This document shows positions 9,482 to 18,391 of a DNA stretch of 34,465 bases, in pieces (within the stretch, counting starts at the first letter, position 1; every line of letters starts with the position of its first letter). The DNA comes from Gammaproteobacteria bacterium (lineage in GTDB: Bacteria; Pseudomonadota; Gammaproteobacteria; Chromatiales; Chromatiaceae). The notes below the pieces were generated by a model. It made no database searches. It was not told the origin of the DNA and worked only from the letters and a program-made list of their open reading frames with translations. The stretch covers positions 1 to 34,465 of the forward strand of contig JAAELC010000432.1 of NCBI GenBank assembly GCA_024227135.1. Direction: 5' to 3'. Position numbers and translations under genes: made by a program.

Positions 9482-10474
9482 CTACTTGAAAATGGTATCC
9501 ACAGAGAAACCATCTTTCTCCAGAATAATCCGAAGGCGTTTGAGTGCATCCATCTGAATCTGGCGCACCCTCTCCCGGGTTACACCCAATTCATTGGCCA
9601 CCTGCTCGAGCGTGGAGTTCTCATACCCATGAAGGCCAAACCGACGCTCCACCACTTCTCTCTGTTTATCGTTGAGTCGTCCAAGCCACTCATCAAGGTT
9701 GGCATTTACCCCATCGTTCTGGATGCTGACTGAAGGATCCAGGGTTTGACGATCGGGAATAGTATCGAGCAATGGCTTATCGGTATCCTTACCGTAAGGG
9801 GTATCCACAGAGCCGATACGTTCGTTGAGGCCAAGCATACGCTTTACTTCACCGAGAGGCTTGTCAAGCAGGTGGGCGATTTCCTCTGCGGTAGGCTCGT
9901 GATCCAGAGTCTGAGCCAGACTGCGGGCCGCACGGAGATAAACGTTGATTTCCTTAACCACATGAATAGGTAAACGAATCGTGCGGGTTTGATTCATGAT
10001 GGCACGTTCGATTGTTTGACGTATCCACCAGGTGGCATAGGTGGAAAACCGGAAACCACGTTCCGGGTCAAATTTCTCGACCGCCCGGATCAAACCAAGA
10101 TTACCCTCTTCGATCAGATCCAGCAGCGCCAGTCCCCGGTTCATATAGCGCCGTGCTATTTTGACCACCAGCCGGAGGTTGCTTTCGATCATACGTTGTC
10201 GTGCGCCGATATCCCCTTTCTGAGCCAGCCGCGACAGGTAGACCTCCTCCTCGGCTGTCAATAATTTGGATATGCCAATTTCGCTGAGATAGAGCCGTGT
10301 AGCATCCATCTGGCCGCTACCGGGCTCCCCAGGCTCGAATGATGGAACTGCTGAATCAGCCGTTTCGACAGTTTCTTTCTCAGGCTTGAAAGCCTGAACC
10401 TCACTATTAATCACATCCCCGGAAGGCAGTCCGGGCGTATCGCCGATACCATCATTCAGAGGTTTCTTGTTCAT
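9482..10474 (-). CDS. rpoS: Stationary-phase sigma factor RpoS
   Basis: The 330-residue sigma70-family protein has a short N-terminal extension, then regions 1.2 to 4. Region 2 is seen at [27 protein letters not shown] and in the following [11 protein letters not shown] segment; region 3 begins at RLPIHVVKE; region 4 has [19 protein letters not shown] as its helix-turn-helix. The N-terminus is too short for a housekeeping RpoD, and the nlpD neighbour fixes the identity as RpoS. AGGGGGG lies immediately upstream of the ATG. RpoS directs the general stress and stationary-phase response. Confidence 0.97.
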   Translation of the reverse strand: MNKKPLNDGIGDTPGLPSGDVINSEVQAFKPEKETVETADSAVPSFEPGEPGSGQMDATRLYLSEIGISKLLTAEEEVYLSRLAQKGDIGARQRMIESNLRLVVKIARRYMNRGLALLDLIEEGNLGLIRAVEKFDPERGFRFSTYATWWIRQTIERAIMNQTRTIRLPIHVVKEINVYLRAARSLAQTLDHEPTAEEIAHLLDKPLGEVKRMLGLNERIGSVDTPYGKDTDKPLLDTIPDRQTLDPSVSIQNDGVNANLDEWLGRLNDKQREVVERRFGLHGYENSTLEQVANELGVTRERVRQIQMDALKRLRIILEKDGFSVDTIFK

Positions 10475-10765
10475 ATCCCCCCTATCGAGTCAGTAATTTC
10501 AATGACATTGCCAATACCCTGACAGCAGATGCTACCGGGAAACCAGGTTTCGGTAACCCGCTGACCGTAGACAGGATGACTGTAATTCTTCAGCCGCGAT
10601 GAGCCAGATGACCCCAGACTTGACGTCCCTGTCATCACGCTCCCCGAACGGCCCTTCCAAGGAAAGGCCATCTACTTGTACGTCTCCAATGTATACCACA
10701 CTCGGTACAATCGAATCTGTGAAGGAACAATCGTTCAGAAGTAGTCTTACACCTGGTAATCAACG
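10475..10765. other. nlpD-rpoS gap, probable rpoS leader
   Basis: No gene is seen in 291 bases. It holds an extended -10 promoter candidate (10690-10698) and, within the resulting leader, an imperfect stem at 10650-10669 (GGCC-C-TTCC pairing with GGAA-A-GGCC). Long structured leaders are a known level of rpoS control in other gammaproteobacteria; a role here is inference. Confidence 0.4.
10690..10698 (-). promoter_or_regulatory. Candidate extended -10 promoter for rpoS
   Basis: The minus strand reads TGG-TATACA, an extended -10 with five of six bases matching TATAAT. The -35 position (AGATTC) is poor, as is usual for extended -10 promoters. The start would be near 10683, giving a leader of about 210 bases before rpoS. 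Confidence 0.35.
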
Positions 10766-11629
10766 CTATCGGGGCAATAGTTTCAACGGATCCACCGGCT
10801 CGCCGTTTTTTCTGATCTCGAAATGTAGCGCGTATCCATTGCCGCTTTTACCCATTTCAGCCAGTGCCTGTCCTTTCTTAACCTCTGTACCCTCATTAAC
10901 CAGCAGTTTACGGTTCCGTCCGTAGGCACTCAGGTAGTTTTTGTTATGTTTTATGATGACCAGACGACCATATCCTATCAGACCACTACCCGCATAGACC
11001 ACACGGCCTTTTTCTGACGCGATGATTCTCTGCCCCCTTCCACCGCCAATCTCTATCCCCTGTCGCGCCGGGTCATTGGCGGAGAAACGCTTGATCACCT
11101 TCCCCCTGGTCGGCCAACCCCACTTAAAACTGCCACCGCCCCCGACTTTTTTACTCTTTCCGCTACTGCTAGAGCTTTTCGAGCTTTTAGAACTTTTTCC
11201 CGACTTTTGCTTAGCTGATGAAGACTTTGCTGGTTTGGTGGTCTTTTTGGACTGACTGGTTTTCGTGGATTTCTTTGTTACCTTAGGGGTCGATTTTCCG
11301 CTTTTGATATTCTTCTTTTTTACAACCGAACGTGACTTTGGGACGGTATGAGATTTAAGCCAGACTGACTGGCCGGGATAGATCGTATAAGGGGGCTTGA
11401 TACCATTAATGCGGGCCAGTGACCGATGATCGAGGCCGTACCGCCAGGCGATGGCATACAGGGTATCCCCCCGACGAACCCGATAAGTGCTCGGTAGTTT
11501 CCCCGCCTTTTGCCCTGACTGCTCCAGAGAAACCACTTTGGCCCGATTGGACGAACCGCAGGCTGTCAGCAACTGCACAATCAGCAGTACAACCAACGCC
11601 AGGGTCAACAGTCTCAAGTATCTGGCCAA
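10766..11629 (-). CDS. nlpD: Murein hydrolase activator lipoprotein NlpD
   Basis: The 287-residue outer-membrane lipoprotein has a lipobox LTAC (lipidated Cys at 24), one LysM domain at about 48-92 (YRVRRGDTLYAIAWRYG), a long Lys/Ser-rich low-complexity linker at 95-165 and a C-terminal LytM/M23 domain. The zinc ligands of active M23 peptidases are missing (GIEI in place of HxGxD, ALHFEIR in place of HxH), as in other NlpD proteins, which activate the amidase AmiC and do not cut peptidoglycan themselves. The frame is open to a GTG at 11689, but the TTG at 11629 gives a normal 23-residue signal peptide (MARYLRL start); neither has a strong ribosome site. It follows pcm. Confidence 0.9.
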   Translation of the reverse strand: MARYLRLLTLALVVLLIVQLLTACGSSNRAKVVSLEQSGQKAGKLPSTYRVRRGDTLYAIAWRYGLDHRSLARINGIKPPYTIYPGQSVWLKSHTVPKSRSVVKKKNIKSGKSTPKVTKKSTKTSQSKKTTKPAKSSSAKQKSGKSSKSSKSSSSSGKSKKVGGGGSFKWGWPTRGKVIKRFSANDPARQGIEIGGGRGQRIIASEKGRVVYAGSGLIGYGRLVIIKHNKNYLSAYGRNRKLLVNEGTEVKKGQALAEMGKSGNGYALHFEIRKNGEPVDPLKLLPR

Positions 11630-11722
11630 ATCCAGCTTTTCCGCAGTAGGCTCACTATGCTCGGACAGGCTCCTAGGCAAAGGCCACACCCTCGAACCAA
11701 TGGGGAATCGGATACCGACCCA

Positions 11723-12385
11723 CTACAACACACCTCCCAGTAACGGGACGAACACAACTCTTTCCAGCAACTCCTTTTCATACCCGGTGTTGGTGCGGGT
11801 GACACGAACCAGGACCTGTTCCTGGTCAGCCCCAATCGGAAGCACCATGCGCCCTCCCGGTTTCAGCTGGTTGACCAGAGCGAGGGGTATGCCCTCGGGT
11901 GCTGCAGTGACGAGTATGCCGTCAAATGGGGCATACTCGGGTAAACCCATTCCACCATCGCTGTGATGAAGACGGATATTCCTGATTCCCAGCGATTGAA
12001 ACCGCCTGCGGGCCTGATTCTGCAAGGCACCGATACGTTCGACGCTGTAAATGCGTTTGACCAGTTGAGAGAGTACTGCGGTCTGATAGCCGGAACCGGT
12101 CCCGATCTCAAGTACGGTATCCAGGGGACCCCCGGCCAGCAACAGCTCGGTCATCCTGGCCACGATATAGGGTTGTGAAATGGTCTGACCGTGACCAATC
12201 GGCAGTGCAGTATCTTCGTATGCACGGCTGGCAAGTGCCTCATCCACAAAAATATGCCGGGGAGTTTTTCTGACCGCATCGAGCACCGATCTATCCCGGA
12301 TACCCTCTTTACGGAGTCTGTTGATCAGACGTTCCCGGGCCCTCGGGGAGGTCATGCCGGTACCAAAAAGCGAGCCTGCGTTCAT
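11723..12385 (-). CDS. pcm: Protein-L-isoaspartate O-methyltransferase
   Basis: The 220-residue enzyme methylates L-isoaspartyl residues in damaged proteins, starting their repair. Family marks are [23 protein letters not shown] (residues 60-82), the SAM-binding [12 protein letters not shown] at 91-102, and [14 protein letters not shown]. The ATG overlaps the surE stop by four bases (ATGA), the usual coupling of these two genes. A second ATG ten codons in would match the Escherichia coli start more closely. It lies in the conserved surE-pcm-nlpD-rpoS order. Confidence 0.96.
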   Translation of the reverse strand: MNAGSLFGTGMTSPRARERLINRLRKEGIRDRSVLDAVRKTPRHIFVDEALASRAYEDTALPIGHGQTISQPYIVARMTELLLAGGPLDTVLEIGTGSGYQTAVLSQLVKRIYSVERIGALQNQARRRFQSLGIRNIRLHHSDGGMGLPEYAPFDGILVTAAPEGIPLALVNQLKPGGRMVLPIGADQEQVLVRVTRTNTGYEKELLERVVFVPLLGGVL

Positions 12386-13143
12386 GGTTCCAACCCGGGT
12401 AGCCAGATTTTCAATTCATCGATACTGCTGTGTCGGGTTAAATCGATCTGGAGCGGTGTAATCGATACATAGCTACTGCGCACTGCATGAAAATCGGTAC
12501 CAGGGCCGGCATCCTGCTCTGCACCGGCGGGGCCTACCCAGTAAATGGTTCTGCCCCTCGGGTCTGTCGATTTGACCACCGGCTCCGCCTTATGCCTGTG
12601 ACCGAGCCGGGTCACTTTAAAGCCTTTAAGAGAATGGTAAGGCAGATCGGGTATATTGACATTGATGATACTGTCCGGGGCCAGGGGCTTGTGCAGGAGT
12701 TGTCTGATCATCTGTACCGCCACACGCCCACCTGTTTCAAAATGATCCGGATCGTGGCTGTTCATGGAGAATGCCATTGCCGGATATCCCAGAAATCGAC
12801 CTTCTGTGGCTGCTGCCACGGTACCTGAATAAAGCACATCATCCCCAAGATTGGCTCCGGCGTTTATCCCTGCTATGACCATATCCGGCTCTTCATCAAG
12901 CAATCCCGTAATGGCGAGGTGCACGCAATCCGTAGGCGTCCCATCCACTCTGATGACACCATCCTCCATATAATCAGCGTGAACCGGATAGTCCAAAGTC
13001 AGGGAGTTGCTGGCCCCGCTCCGATTTCGCTCCGGCGCTACCACTGTGACATCCCCGAGAGGCGAAAGCGCCACCATCAAAGCTCTCAGCCCCCGCGCCT
13101 GATAACCGTCATCGTTACTCAGTAATATGTTCAATACTTTCAA
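12382..13143 (-). CDS. surE: 5'/3'-nucleotidase SurE
   Basis: The 253-residue metal-dependent nucleotidase acts on nucleoside monophosphates and is linked to survival in stationary phase. The metal-binding LLSNDDGY (aspartates 11 and 12), a SGASNSLTL segment and [20 protein letters not shown] are all intact. The start is a TTG at 13143; another TTG three codons later is equally possible, and no strong ribosome site is visible. Normally truD follows upstream of surE; here a plus-strand block has come between them. Confidence 0.95.
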   Translation of the reverse strand: MKVLNILLSNDDGYQARGLRALMVALSPLGDVTVVAPERNRSGASNSLTLDYPVHADYMEDGVIRVDGTPTDCVHLAITGLLDEEPDMVIAGINAGANLGDDVLYSGTVAAATEGRFLGYPAMAFSMNSHDPDHFETGGRVAVQMIRQLLHKPLAPDSIINVNIPDLPYHSLKGFKVTRLGHRHKAEPVVKSTDPRGRTIYWVGPAGAEQDAGPGTDFHAVRSSYVSITPLQIDLTRHSSIDELKIWLPGLEP

Positions 13144-13566
13144 CCCAGACTGCTTTGTTGACGAGGTCCCGCGAGGTGCAGGGTGTATCGGGTCGTGAAC
13201 CGGAAAATCAACCGGTCTGCCACCCTGAGAATGATCTTTTTCACTCGGTAATCGTTAACTCAAACTCTGCCCGAAGCACAGTGAGGAGCCTGCGGTGTAC
13301 CTCTCAGCCATCTTCCAGGTAACCGCTAAGCGTTACAAACTGCCCGGTATACCGGCAAAACGCTGACCTCGTCCTGTATCAAATCTTTTATCATACCATT
13401 CCCGCAGTAAGCAGATTCCAATAACCTTTTGAATACCAGGTGTTCCCAACAGGCCTGAATCGACCTGATTACTATAAAACGTGTGTTTCCGGATAGCCAC
13501 TTATCCGGGGTAAACCACCCTTTTCCTAATCCGGCATTCCAAGGGCGTCAATCCGAAGGCGCAAAC
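13144..13566. other. surE upstream gap with several inverted repeats
   Basis: No gene is supported. Inverted repeats include GTAA-C-CGC with GCG-TTAC at 13319-13336, the perfect palindrome CCGGTATACCGG at 13344-13355 and CCGGATA/TATCCGG at 13489-13508. No clear surE promoter was found. A reading frame on the minus strand at 13526-13846 runs through a strong terminator and is rejected. Confidence 0.4.
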
Positions 13567-13578
13567 TATACTGGAAAT

Positions 13579-13697
13579 ACCCTGGTGACTCATCCCCAGG
13601 GATGATTCTGCTAGTATAGGCCTGAACAGGCAGTTCAACAGTCTGGTTGCCCTGATGTTGAAACCCCGGCAGCGATAAAGCCTCTGCCGGGGTTTTA
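13579..13697 (+). ncRNA. Structured leader or small RNA ahead of the Smr gene
   Basis: A -10-like TATACT (13567-13572) would start RNA at about 13579. Four stems follow in order: CCCTGG/CCAGGG (13580-13601), GCCTG/CAGGC (13620-13631), TTCAACA/TGTTGAA with a 15-base loop (13634-13662) and a 12-pair terminator stem (13661-13695). The first stem overlaps an alternative pairing, TCATCCC/GGGATGA. No -35 is clear. The RNA could act in trans, or as a terminating leader for the Smr gene that starts 143 bases later. I do not recognise it as a known RNA family. Confidence 0.4.
13661..13697 (+). terminator. Rho-independent terminator
   Basis: AAACCCCGGCAG pairs perfectly with CTGCCGGGGTTT over an 11-base loop, followed by T. 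The twelve-pair GC-rich stem is the strongest in this gap. It ends the transcript proposed at 13579 and separates it from the Smr gene. Confidence 0.8.
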
Positions 13698-13839
13698 TGG
13701 GAGATCACAACCCATTGTTCCAGGCAGGCAGACCCACCGATGGGTGCCGATGGCCCTGTAACTGCTGATACCAGAAAAACAGCACGAGCGCTCCTGATAC
13801 CCCTGCAGCCACACAGAAGGCCGGTCGAAGCCCAATACC

Positions 13840-14379
13840 ATGTCAACGAAACAGGACCACCCCGACGATGACGAGAAGACGCTCTTTCGTGATGCCATGC
13901 TGGATGCGGACAAACACCGCAACGACAAAATAGCGCCCTTTAAACCCCGCTTGCCCCCCATCCCCCGCCCTCCTAACCCCGAGGTGACCGGCAACAGGCC
14001 GGATGACCAGTTCGCCGACCTGAACATCGAGACCCCTGTTGAGCTGAGTTTTATCAGGCCGGGAATACAAAACCGTCTTTTTCAGGATCTGCGACGCGGC
14101 CACCTCCCCCCCCAGGAATGCCTTGATCTTCATGGCCTCAGGGTGGCCGAAGCCCGCACTCAGCTGGCTAAATTCCTGGTGCATTGCCGATACCACCGGC
14201 TTCGTGTGGTTCATATCATCCACGGAAAGGGGTATGGTTCCGAAGAAAAACAGCCCGTACTCAAACAGAAAATCAATCAATGGCTAAGGCAACGTGAGGA
14301 GGTACTGGCTTTCTGTTCCGCCCCCCGCTTCGACGGTGGAGTGGGTGCGGTGTATGTGCTCCTCAGCCGGAAAGTATAG
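13840..14379 (+). CDS. Smr-domain (MutS2 C-terminal type) nuclease-like protein
   Basis: The 179-residue protein has a variable proline-rich N-terminal half and a C-terminal Smr domain at about 94-179. Visible marks are LDLHGL (95-100), IIHGKGYGSE (126-135) and GGVGAVYVLL. Smr proteins bind or cut branched or ribosome-collided nucleic acid; SmrA and SmrB of Escherichia coli are the nearest characterised relatives and both fit in outline. The DEKTLFRDAM start and the HGKG segment recall SmrA, while the DLHGL catalytic-type motif is kept. No strong ribosome site precedes the ATG. It is the first gene of the plus-strand block between surE and truD. Confidence 0.88.
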   Translation: MSTKQDHPDDDEKTLFRDAMLDADKHRNDKIAPFKPRLPPIPRPPNPEVTGNRPDDQFADLNIETPVELSFIRPGIQNRLFQDLRRGHLPPQECLDLHGLRVAEARTQLAKFLVHCRYHRLRVVHIIHGKGYGSEEKQPVLKQKINQWLRQREEVLAFCSAPRFDGGVGAVYVLLSRKV

Positions 14380-14455
14380 GGAGTCTGCAGCGGGTAACCC
14401 GGACAGCGGTTGTATGAAAGCCAGACCTGAAAACTCCTGAGAGGTATGAACCAAG

Positions 14456-16087
14456 ATGGCATTGCTGGAAGTGATCGAAGGCGCGGGGTATATCAAACAC
14501 TCGCTGGCGACATCCGAGACCCAGCTGGGGCGTCACCCCGATTGTGGCTTGATGATCAACTCCAGGACGGTATCCGGCATCCATGCCAAGATTCTGAAAC
14601 TGGATCAGGATTTCTACATTGAAGATCTGGGAAGCCTCAACGGTACCCGGGTCAACGATCGACCGCTCCACAAACCGGTAAAGCTGAAACACGACGATCG
14701 AATCAGGGTGGGTGATGTCATTCTTCGATTCACTCAGGAGAAAACCGTCGGCGTGGAATACACCAGCGACGAGCAGGACGTAACCAGAATCAGGGCGGTC
14801 ATGCCTGGTGACGGTCGCTCCAGCCTGTCGTGTGAAACCCAACCGGAAGCCAAGTTGAAAGCCGTTCTTCAAATCAGTTCGTCCCTGGCAGGCACGGTGG
14901 ATCTCTCCTCGTTACTGCCCAGAATTCTTGATACGCTGCTGCACATCTTTCCCCAGGCAGATCGGGCCTGCATACTCACCAGGGACGAAGTAACGGGAGA
15001 AATGGTTTCACGGGCTATTCGAACCCGATTACCCGGCCAGATTAATAACTTACGATTGAGTCGAACCATCGTTACCAAGGTCTTGACTGAAAAAAGTGGG
15101 GTTTTATCTGCCGATGCATTATCCGATACCCAGTTCGGTGCGAGCCAGACCATATTCGATCTTTCCATCCGCTCCATCATGTGCGTGCCTATGCTGGGCC
15201 TGGACGGAGAGCCCTTTGGAATTATCAATATCGACTCCCAGAAAGCGGGGGCCAACTTCACCCAGGATGATCTGGAACTGCTGATCGCGGTTGCCGGGCA
15301 GGCAGCGCTCTCCTACGAAAACACGCGCCTGGCCATCAGCTATGTGAAGAAAAAGAAACAGGACAACGAACTGGCGATTGCCCGCAATGTGCAGCATACC
15401 CTTCTGCCCACCGCATTCCCTGAGGTGACAGGTTACGAATTCTATGCCTCTTACGATTCAGCCCATGCGGTGGGCGGGGATTACTATGACTGTTTCGCCA
15501 TTGGCAGTGACTCGGTTTGCTTCACCCTGGGAGACGTTTCCGGCAAGGGTGTTCCCAGTGCTCTGATCATGACCTGGCTATCGAGCTGCGTTCAAACAAC
15601 GCTGCGCTTCGTGCACGAAGCCGGAGCTGCAGCCAATGCGATCAATCAGCAGATGTGCAATCACATGGTGGAAGGTAGATTCGTCACCTTCGTTCTTATG
15701 ATTATCGATTTGCAGACCCACGAAATGTCCCTGGTCAACGCGGGTCACATGTCACCGCTGATTCGAACGGCCAAGGGGGAAATCCAAAGCCTGGGAGAAG
15801 ACGTGGTAGGTCCTCCTTTCGGAGTCATCGACGACTACGCCTACGAAGTGGAAAAGTACTGTATCGACCCCGGAGATACAGCGGTCATCGTGACCGATGG
15901 GGTTTATGAAGCCAGAAATCCGGCAGGAACGTTTTACGGCATGGACCCAATCTACGAACTGGTCCGCAAAGGCGCCCAGGGCGTGGATGGGTTGGGGAAA
16001 GCACTGCTTGCCGATGTCCGATCCCACATCGACGATCAGACACAGAACGATGATGTCACCATTCTGACTTTCGGGCGAACCCGGTAA
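14456..16087 (+). CDS. FHA-GAF-SpoIIE serine phosphatase
   Basis: The 543-residue cytoplasmic signalling protein has three parts. An FHA domain at 1-95 has the phosphothreonine-binding residues GR (25-26), S40, H43 and N62. A GAF domain spans about 140-300. A PP2C-like SpoIIE/RsbU phosphatase lies at about 315-540, with metal aspartates in GDYYD (D342), LGDVSGKG (D360), TDGVYEA (D481) and NDDVT (532-533). All catalytic residues are present. GAGAGG lies ten bases before the ATG. The stop is only 8 bases from creB, so it is probably in the same operon. Such enzymes dephosphorylate anti-sigma antagonists or other Ser/Thr-phosphorylated proteins; no partner kinase is seen in the window. Confidence 0.9.
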   Translation: MALLEVIEGAGYIKHSLATSETQLGRHPDCGLMINSRTVSGIHAKILKLDQDFYIEDLGSLNGTRVNDRPLHKPVKLKHDDRIRVGDVILRFTQEKTVGVEYTSDEQDVTRIRAVMPGDGRSSLSCETQPEAKLKAVLQISSSLAGTVDLSSLLPRILDTLLHIFPQADRACILTRDEVTGEMVSRAIRTRLPGQINNLRLSRTIVTKVLTEKSGVLSADALSDTQFGASQTIFDLSIRSIMCVPMLGLDGEPFGIINIDSQKAGANFTQDDLELLIAVAGQAALSYENTRLAISYVKKKKQDNELAIARNVQHTLLPTAFPEVTGYEFYASYDSAHAVGGDYYDCFAIGSDSVCFTLGDVSGKGVPSALIMTWLSSCVQTTLRFVHEAGAAANAINQQMCNHMVEGRFVTFVLMIIDLQTHEMSLVNAGHMSPLIRTAKGEIQSLGEDVVGPPFGVIDDYAYEVEKYCIDPGDTAVIVTDGVYEARNPAGTFYGMDPIYELVRKGAQGVDGLGKALLADVRSHIDDQTQNDDVTILTFGRTR

Positions 16088-16095
16088 ACGGCTCG

Positions 16096-16803
16096 ATGGC
16101 TGACCTCATTCTGGTGGTGGATGACGAACCTTCGATCACCGACAACATTGCTTATGCCCTCACTACAGAGGGGTTTCAACCGGTTTGTGTTGCCACCGGT
16201 GCAGATGCGCAGGATAAGCTCTCCACTCTGGATATCAAACTCATTATATTGGATGTGGGCCTACCGGATATCAACGGCTTCGAACTGGCCCGCCTGGTGC
16301 GCAGGCATTCTGCTGTTCCCATTATTTTCGTCACCGCCCGATCAGATGAAATCGACCGGGTCGTAGGCCTGGAACTGGGGGCGGATGACTATGTCATCAA
16401 ACCCTTCAGTCCCCGGGAACTCAGTGCCAGAGTCAAAGCGGTTCTGCGCCGCTTCTCCGCACCGGATCGGGTCGACCAGACAGGCCAGCAGGTCGATGCT
16501 GCCACCCTTGTTTATGGTCCCTTCATCCTGGATAAGACCCGCTGCCGCATTCAATACCATGCCAGCATATTGGAGTTATCCCGTGTGGAATATCGCCTGT
16601 TGTGTGCGTTGATCGAACAACCCGGAAGAGTTTTCAGCCGCGGTCAGTTGCTGGACCGGGCCTGGGAGCACGGGGGCATCAGCCTGGAGCGTACCGTAGA
16701 TACCCATATAAAAACCATCCGCCGTAAGCTCAATGATATCGCAGACCATGCTGCGATCATCACCCACCGGGGCATCGGCTATTCTCTCCGGGATGATTTT
16801 TGA
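16096..16803 (+). CDS. creB: OmpR-family response regulator, CreB type
   Basis: The 235-residue protein has a receiver domain (acidic D9/D10, phosphorylated D53 in LDVGLPD, T80, K102) and a C-terminal winged helix (LELSRVEYRLLCALIEQPGRVFSR onward, ending ITHRGIGYSL). It is paired with a CreC-type kinase whose sensor matches CreC well, so I call it CreB. CreB binds TTCAC-N6-TTCAC direct repeats; a perfect one lies at 18227. It starts 8 bases after the phosphatase gene and overlaps creC by four bases. Confidence 0.88.
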   Translation: MADLILVVDDEPSITDNIAYALTTEGFQPVCVATGADAQDKLSTLDIKLIILDVGLPDINGFELARLVRRHSAVPIIFVTARSDEIDRVVGLELGADDYVIKPFSPRELSARVKAVLRRFSAPDRVDQTGQQVDAATLVYGPFILDKTRCRIQYHASILELSRVEYRLLCALIEQPGRVFSRGQLLDRAWEHGGISLERTVDTHIKTIRRKLNDIADHAAIITHRGIGYSLRDDF

Positions 16804-18236
16804 GCATCCGGCTTAGAATGTTCATTGGTATTTCCCTCCTGCTTGCGGTGGGGTTTTATTTCTTCGTCGATACCCTGATGAAGGAAATCCAGCCCCGCTA
16901 CCGGGAGGCGACCGAGGAACCCATCGTCGATACAGCGAGAATACTCGCTGCCATCGCCGCCGAGACTGCAAAGGATGGCCATATCGATGTGCCAATGTTC
17001 CGGCATGCAATCGATGGAGTACGGTCAAACGCCTTCGAAGCACGCATCTACAACCTGCTCAAGACCCGTGTCGATGTTCGAGTCTATATCACTGACGACC
17101 AGGGCAAGGTCCTCTACGACTCTGACCAGGGTCGAGCCGAAGGCGAGGATTACAGCCAGTGGCGTGACATTTACCTGACGCTTCGCGGACAATACGGTGC
17201 CCGCACATCCCCTTCACCCCTCGATTCTGAAACCAAGATACTCTACGTTTCGGCTCCTATCATGCAGGCGGAGAAGATCATCGGTGTTTTATCCGTAGGA
17301 AAGTCTGCTGCCAATAGTAATCGCTTCGTAGACATTGCCCGTCGTCAGCTGCTGTTGGGAAGTATAGGTATCTGCCTCTCCCTGATCGTCATTGGTCTGC
17401 TGCTCGGTCACTGGCTGACCCGACCAATTCGTCGGCTTACCGATTATGCCCAGGGGATTCGCGATGGGCACCGGACGACACTGCCTCCCCTGCCCCCCGG
17501 GGAGCTTCGCGATATGGGAGCAGCCTTCGAGGAAATGCGGGTTGCGCTGGAGGGAAAACGCTATGTGGCCAATTATGTTCAATCCTTCACTCACGAAATC
17601 AAAGGTCCCCTGTCCGCGATTCATGGTGCATCGGAGTTACTGAAAGAGGAGCTACCCACCGCACAGCGCCGTCACTTCATCAACAACATTCGTGTCGAAG
17701 CGGATCGAATCACCCGTATTGCCGAAACCCTGATGCTGCTCACCTCCCTGGAATCCCGCCTTGGCATAGTCACTGAGGGATGGGTAGCGCTGGATCGGGT
17801 GGCCCGCGAGGCAGGAGACAGCCTGGTCACTCAGCTGGAAGCTGACCGGAAAGGTCTGGATCTGTTCATGGTTGATGCCGTTCGGGTGCAGGGGGAAGAG
17901 AACCTTATCCGGCAGGCCGTGATCAATCTACTGCAGAACGCCATCGATTTCAGCCCGCCGGATTCACAGATTTCTCTCATCGTCAAAGCCACAGAAAACC
18001 ATATCCAGCTGGAAGTGCAAGACCAGGGCTCCGGTATCCCCGAATATGCCCGAGAGAAAATTTTCAACCGTTTTTACTCCCTGGCCCGGCCCGGCAGCGG
18101 CCGGAAAAGCTCCGGACTCGGTCTCAGCCTGGTCAAAGAAATCATGATCCTGCACGGCGGGGAGGTCCTGATTCTCTGTCCTCCGGAAGGGGGCACAATC
18201 GCCACCTTGAGTTTTCCGCCGGAAACTTCACAGTAA
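16800..18236 (+). CDS. creC: Sensor histidine kinase, CreC type
   Basis: The 478-residue inner-membrane kinase has a membrane helix at 7-25, a periplasmic sensor to about 185, a second helix at 186-206, a HAMP linker and a kinase core. Phosphorylated H265 lies in SFTHEIKGPLSAI, the N box in INLLQNAIDFS, then DQGSGIPEY and SSGLGLSLV. The sensor contains DDQGKVLYDS and LTLRGQYGAR, close to segments I recall from Escherichia coli CreC. Translation starts at a TTG overlapping the creB stop (TTGA); an ATG at 18818-equivalent codon 7 (16818) is possible. No creD follows; the VIT/exosortase genes take its place. Confidence 0.88.
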   Translation: MSIRLRMFIGISLLLAVGFYFFVDTLMKEIQPRYREATEEPIVDTARILAAIAAETAKDGHIDVPMFRHAIDGVRSNAFEARIYNLLKTRVDVRVYITDDQGKVLYDSDQGRAEGEDYSQWRDIYLTLRGQYGARTSPSPLDSETKILYVSAPIMQAEKIIGVLSVGKSAANSNRFVDIARRQLLLGSIGICLSLIVIGLLLGHWLTRPIRRLTDYAQGIRDGHRTTLPPLPPGELRDMGAAFEEMRVALEGKRYVANYVQSFTHEIKGPLSAIHGASELLKEELPTAQRRHFINNIRVEADRITRIAETLMLLTSLESRLGIVTEGWVALDRVAREAGDSLVTQLEADRKGLDLFMVDAVRVQGEENLIRQAVINLLQNAIDFSPPDSQISLIVKATENHIQLEVQDQGSGIPEYAREKIFNRFYSLARPGSGRKSSGLGLSLVKEIMILHGGEVLILCPPEGGTIATLSFPPETSQ

Positions 18237-18253
18237 GTTCACAAAGGGTTCAA
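18227..18253 (+). promoter_or_regulatory. CreB operator (cre tag), three half-sites
   Basis: TTCAC-AGTAAG-TTCAC matches the known CreB tag TTCAC-N6-TTCAC exactly, and after another six bases comes TTCAA. The three half-sites are thus in phase at 11-base steps. The site straddles the creC stop and lies 140 bases before the VIT/VWA gene. A candidate -10, GATACT with an upstream TG, is at 18295-18300, placing the operator at roughly -55 to -80. It implies CreB control of the exosortase operon. Confidence 0.75.
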
Positions 18254-18329
18254 TCCAGCCCCATCTCTCCTCCTCACTCGAACGTTACAGTGCAGATACT
18301 CCTTCAACACCAGGTTGACTGAGTACCCG

Positions 18330-18353
18330 CCACCCCCCCCATTGTCGGGGTGG
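18330..18353 (+). other. GC-rich leader hairpin ahead of the VIT/VWA gene
   Basis: CCACCCC pairs with GGGGTGG over a ten-base loop. It lies between the putative promoter and the ribosome site (AGGAG near 18380). There is no T-run, so it is not a simple terminator. Confidence 0.4.
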
Positions 18354-18391
18354 ATAGTGGGAATCGAGCCTTCACAGTCAGGAGATGCAAT

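Noticed and set aside
9202-9549. Minus-strand frame of 115 residues at the end of rpoS
   Set aside because: Overlaps the conserved 3' end of rpoS in another frame and has no ribosome site or recognisable motif.
13526-13846. Minus-strand frame of 106 residues upstream of the Smr gene
   Set aside because: It reads through the strong terminator at 13661-13697 and several hairpins, and resembles no protein I know.
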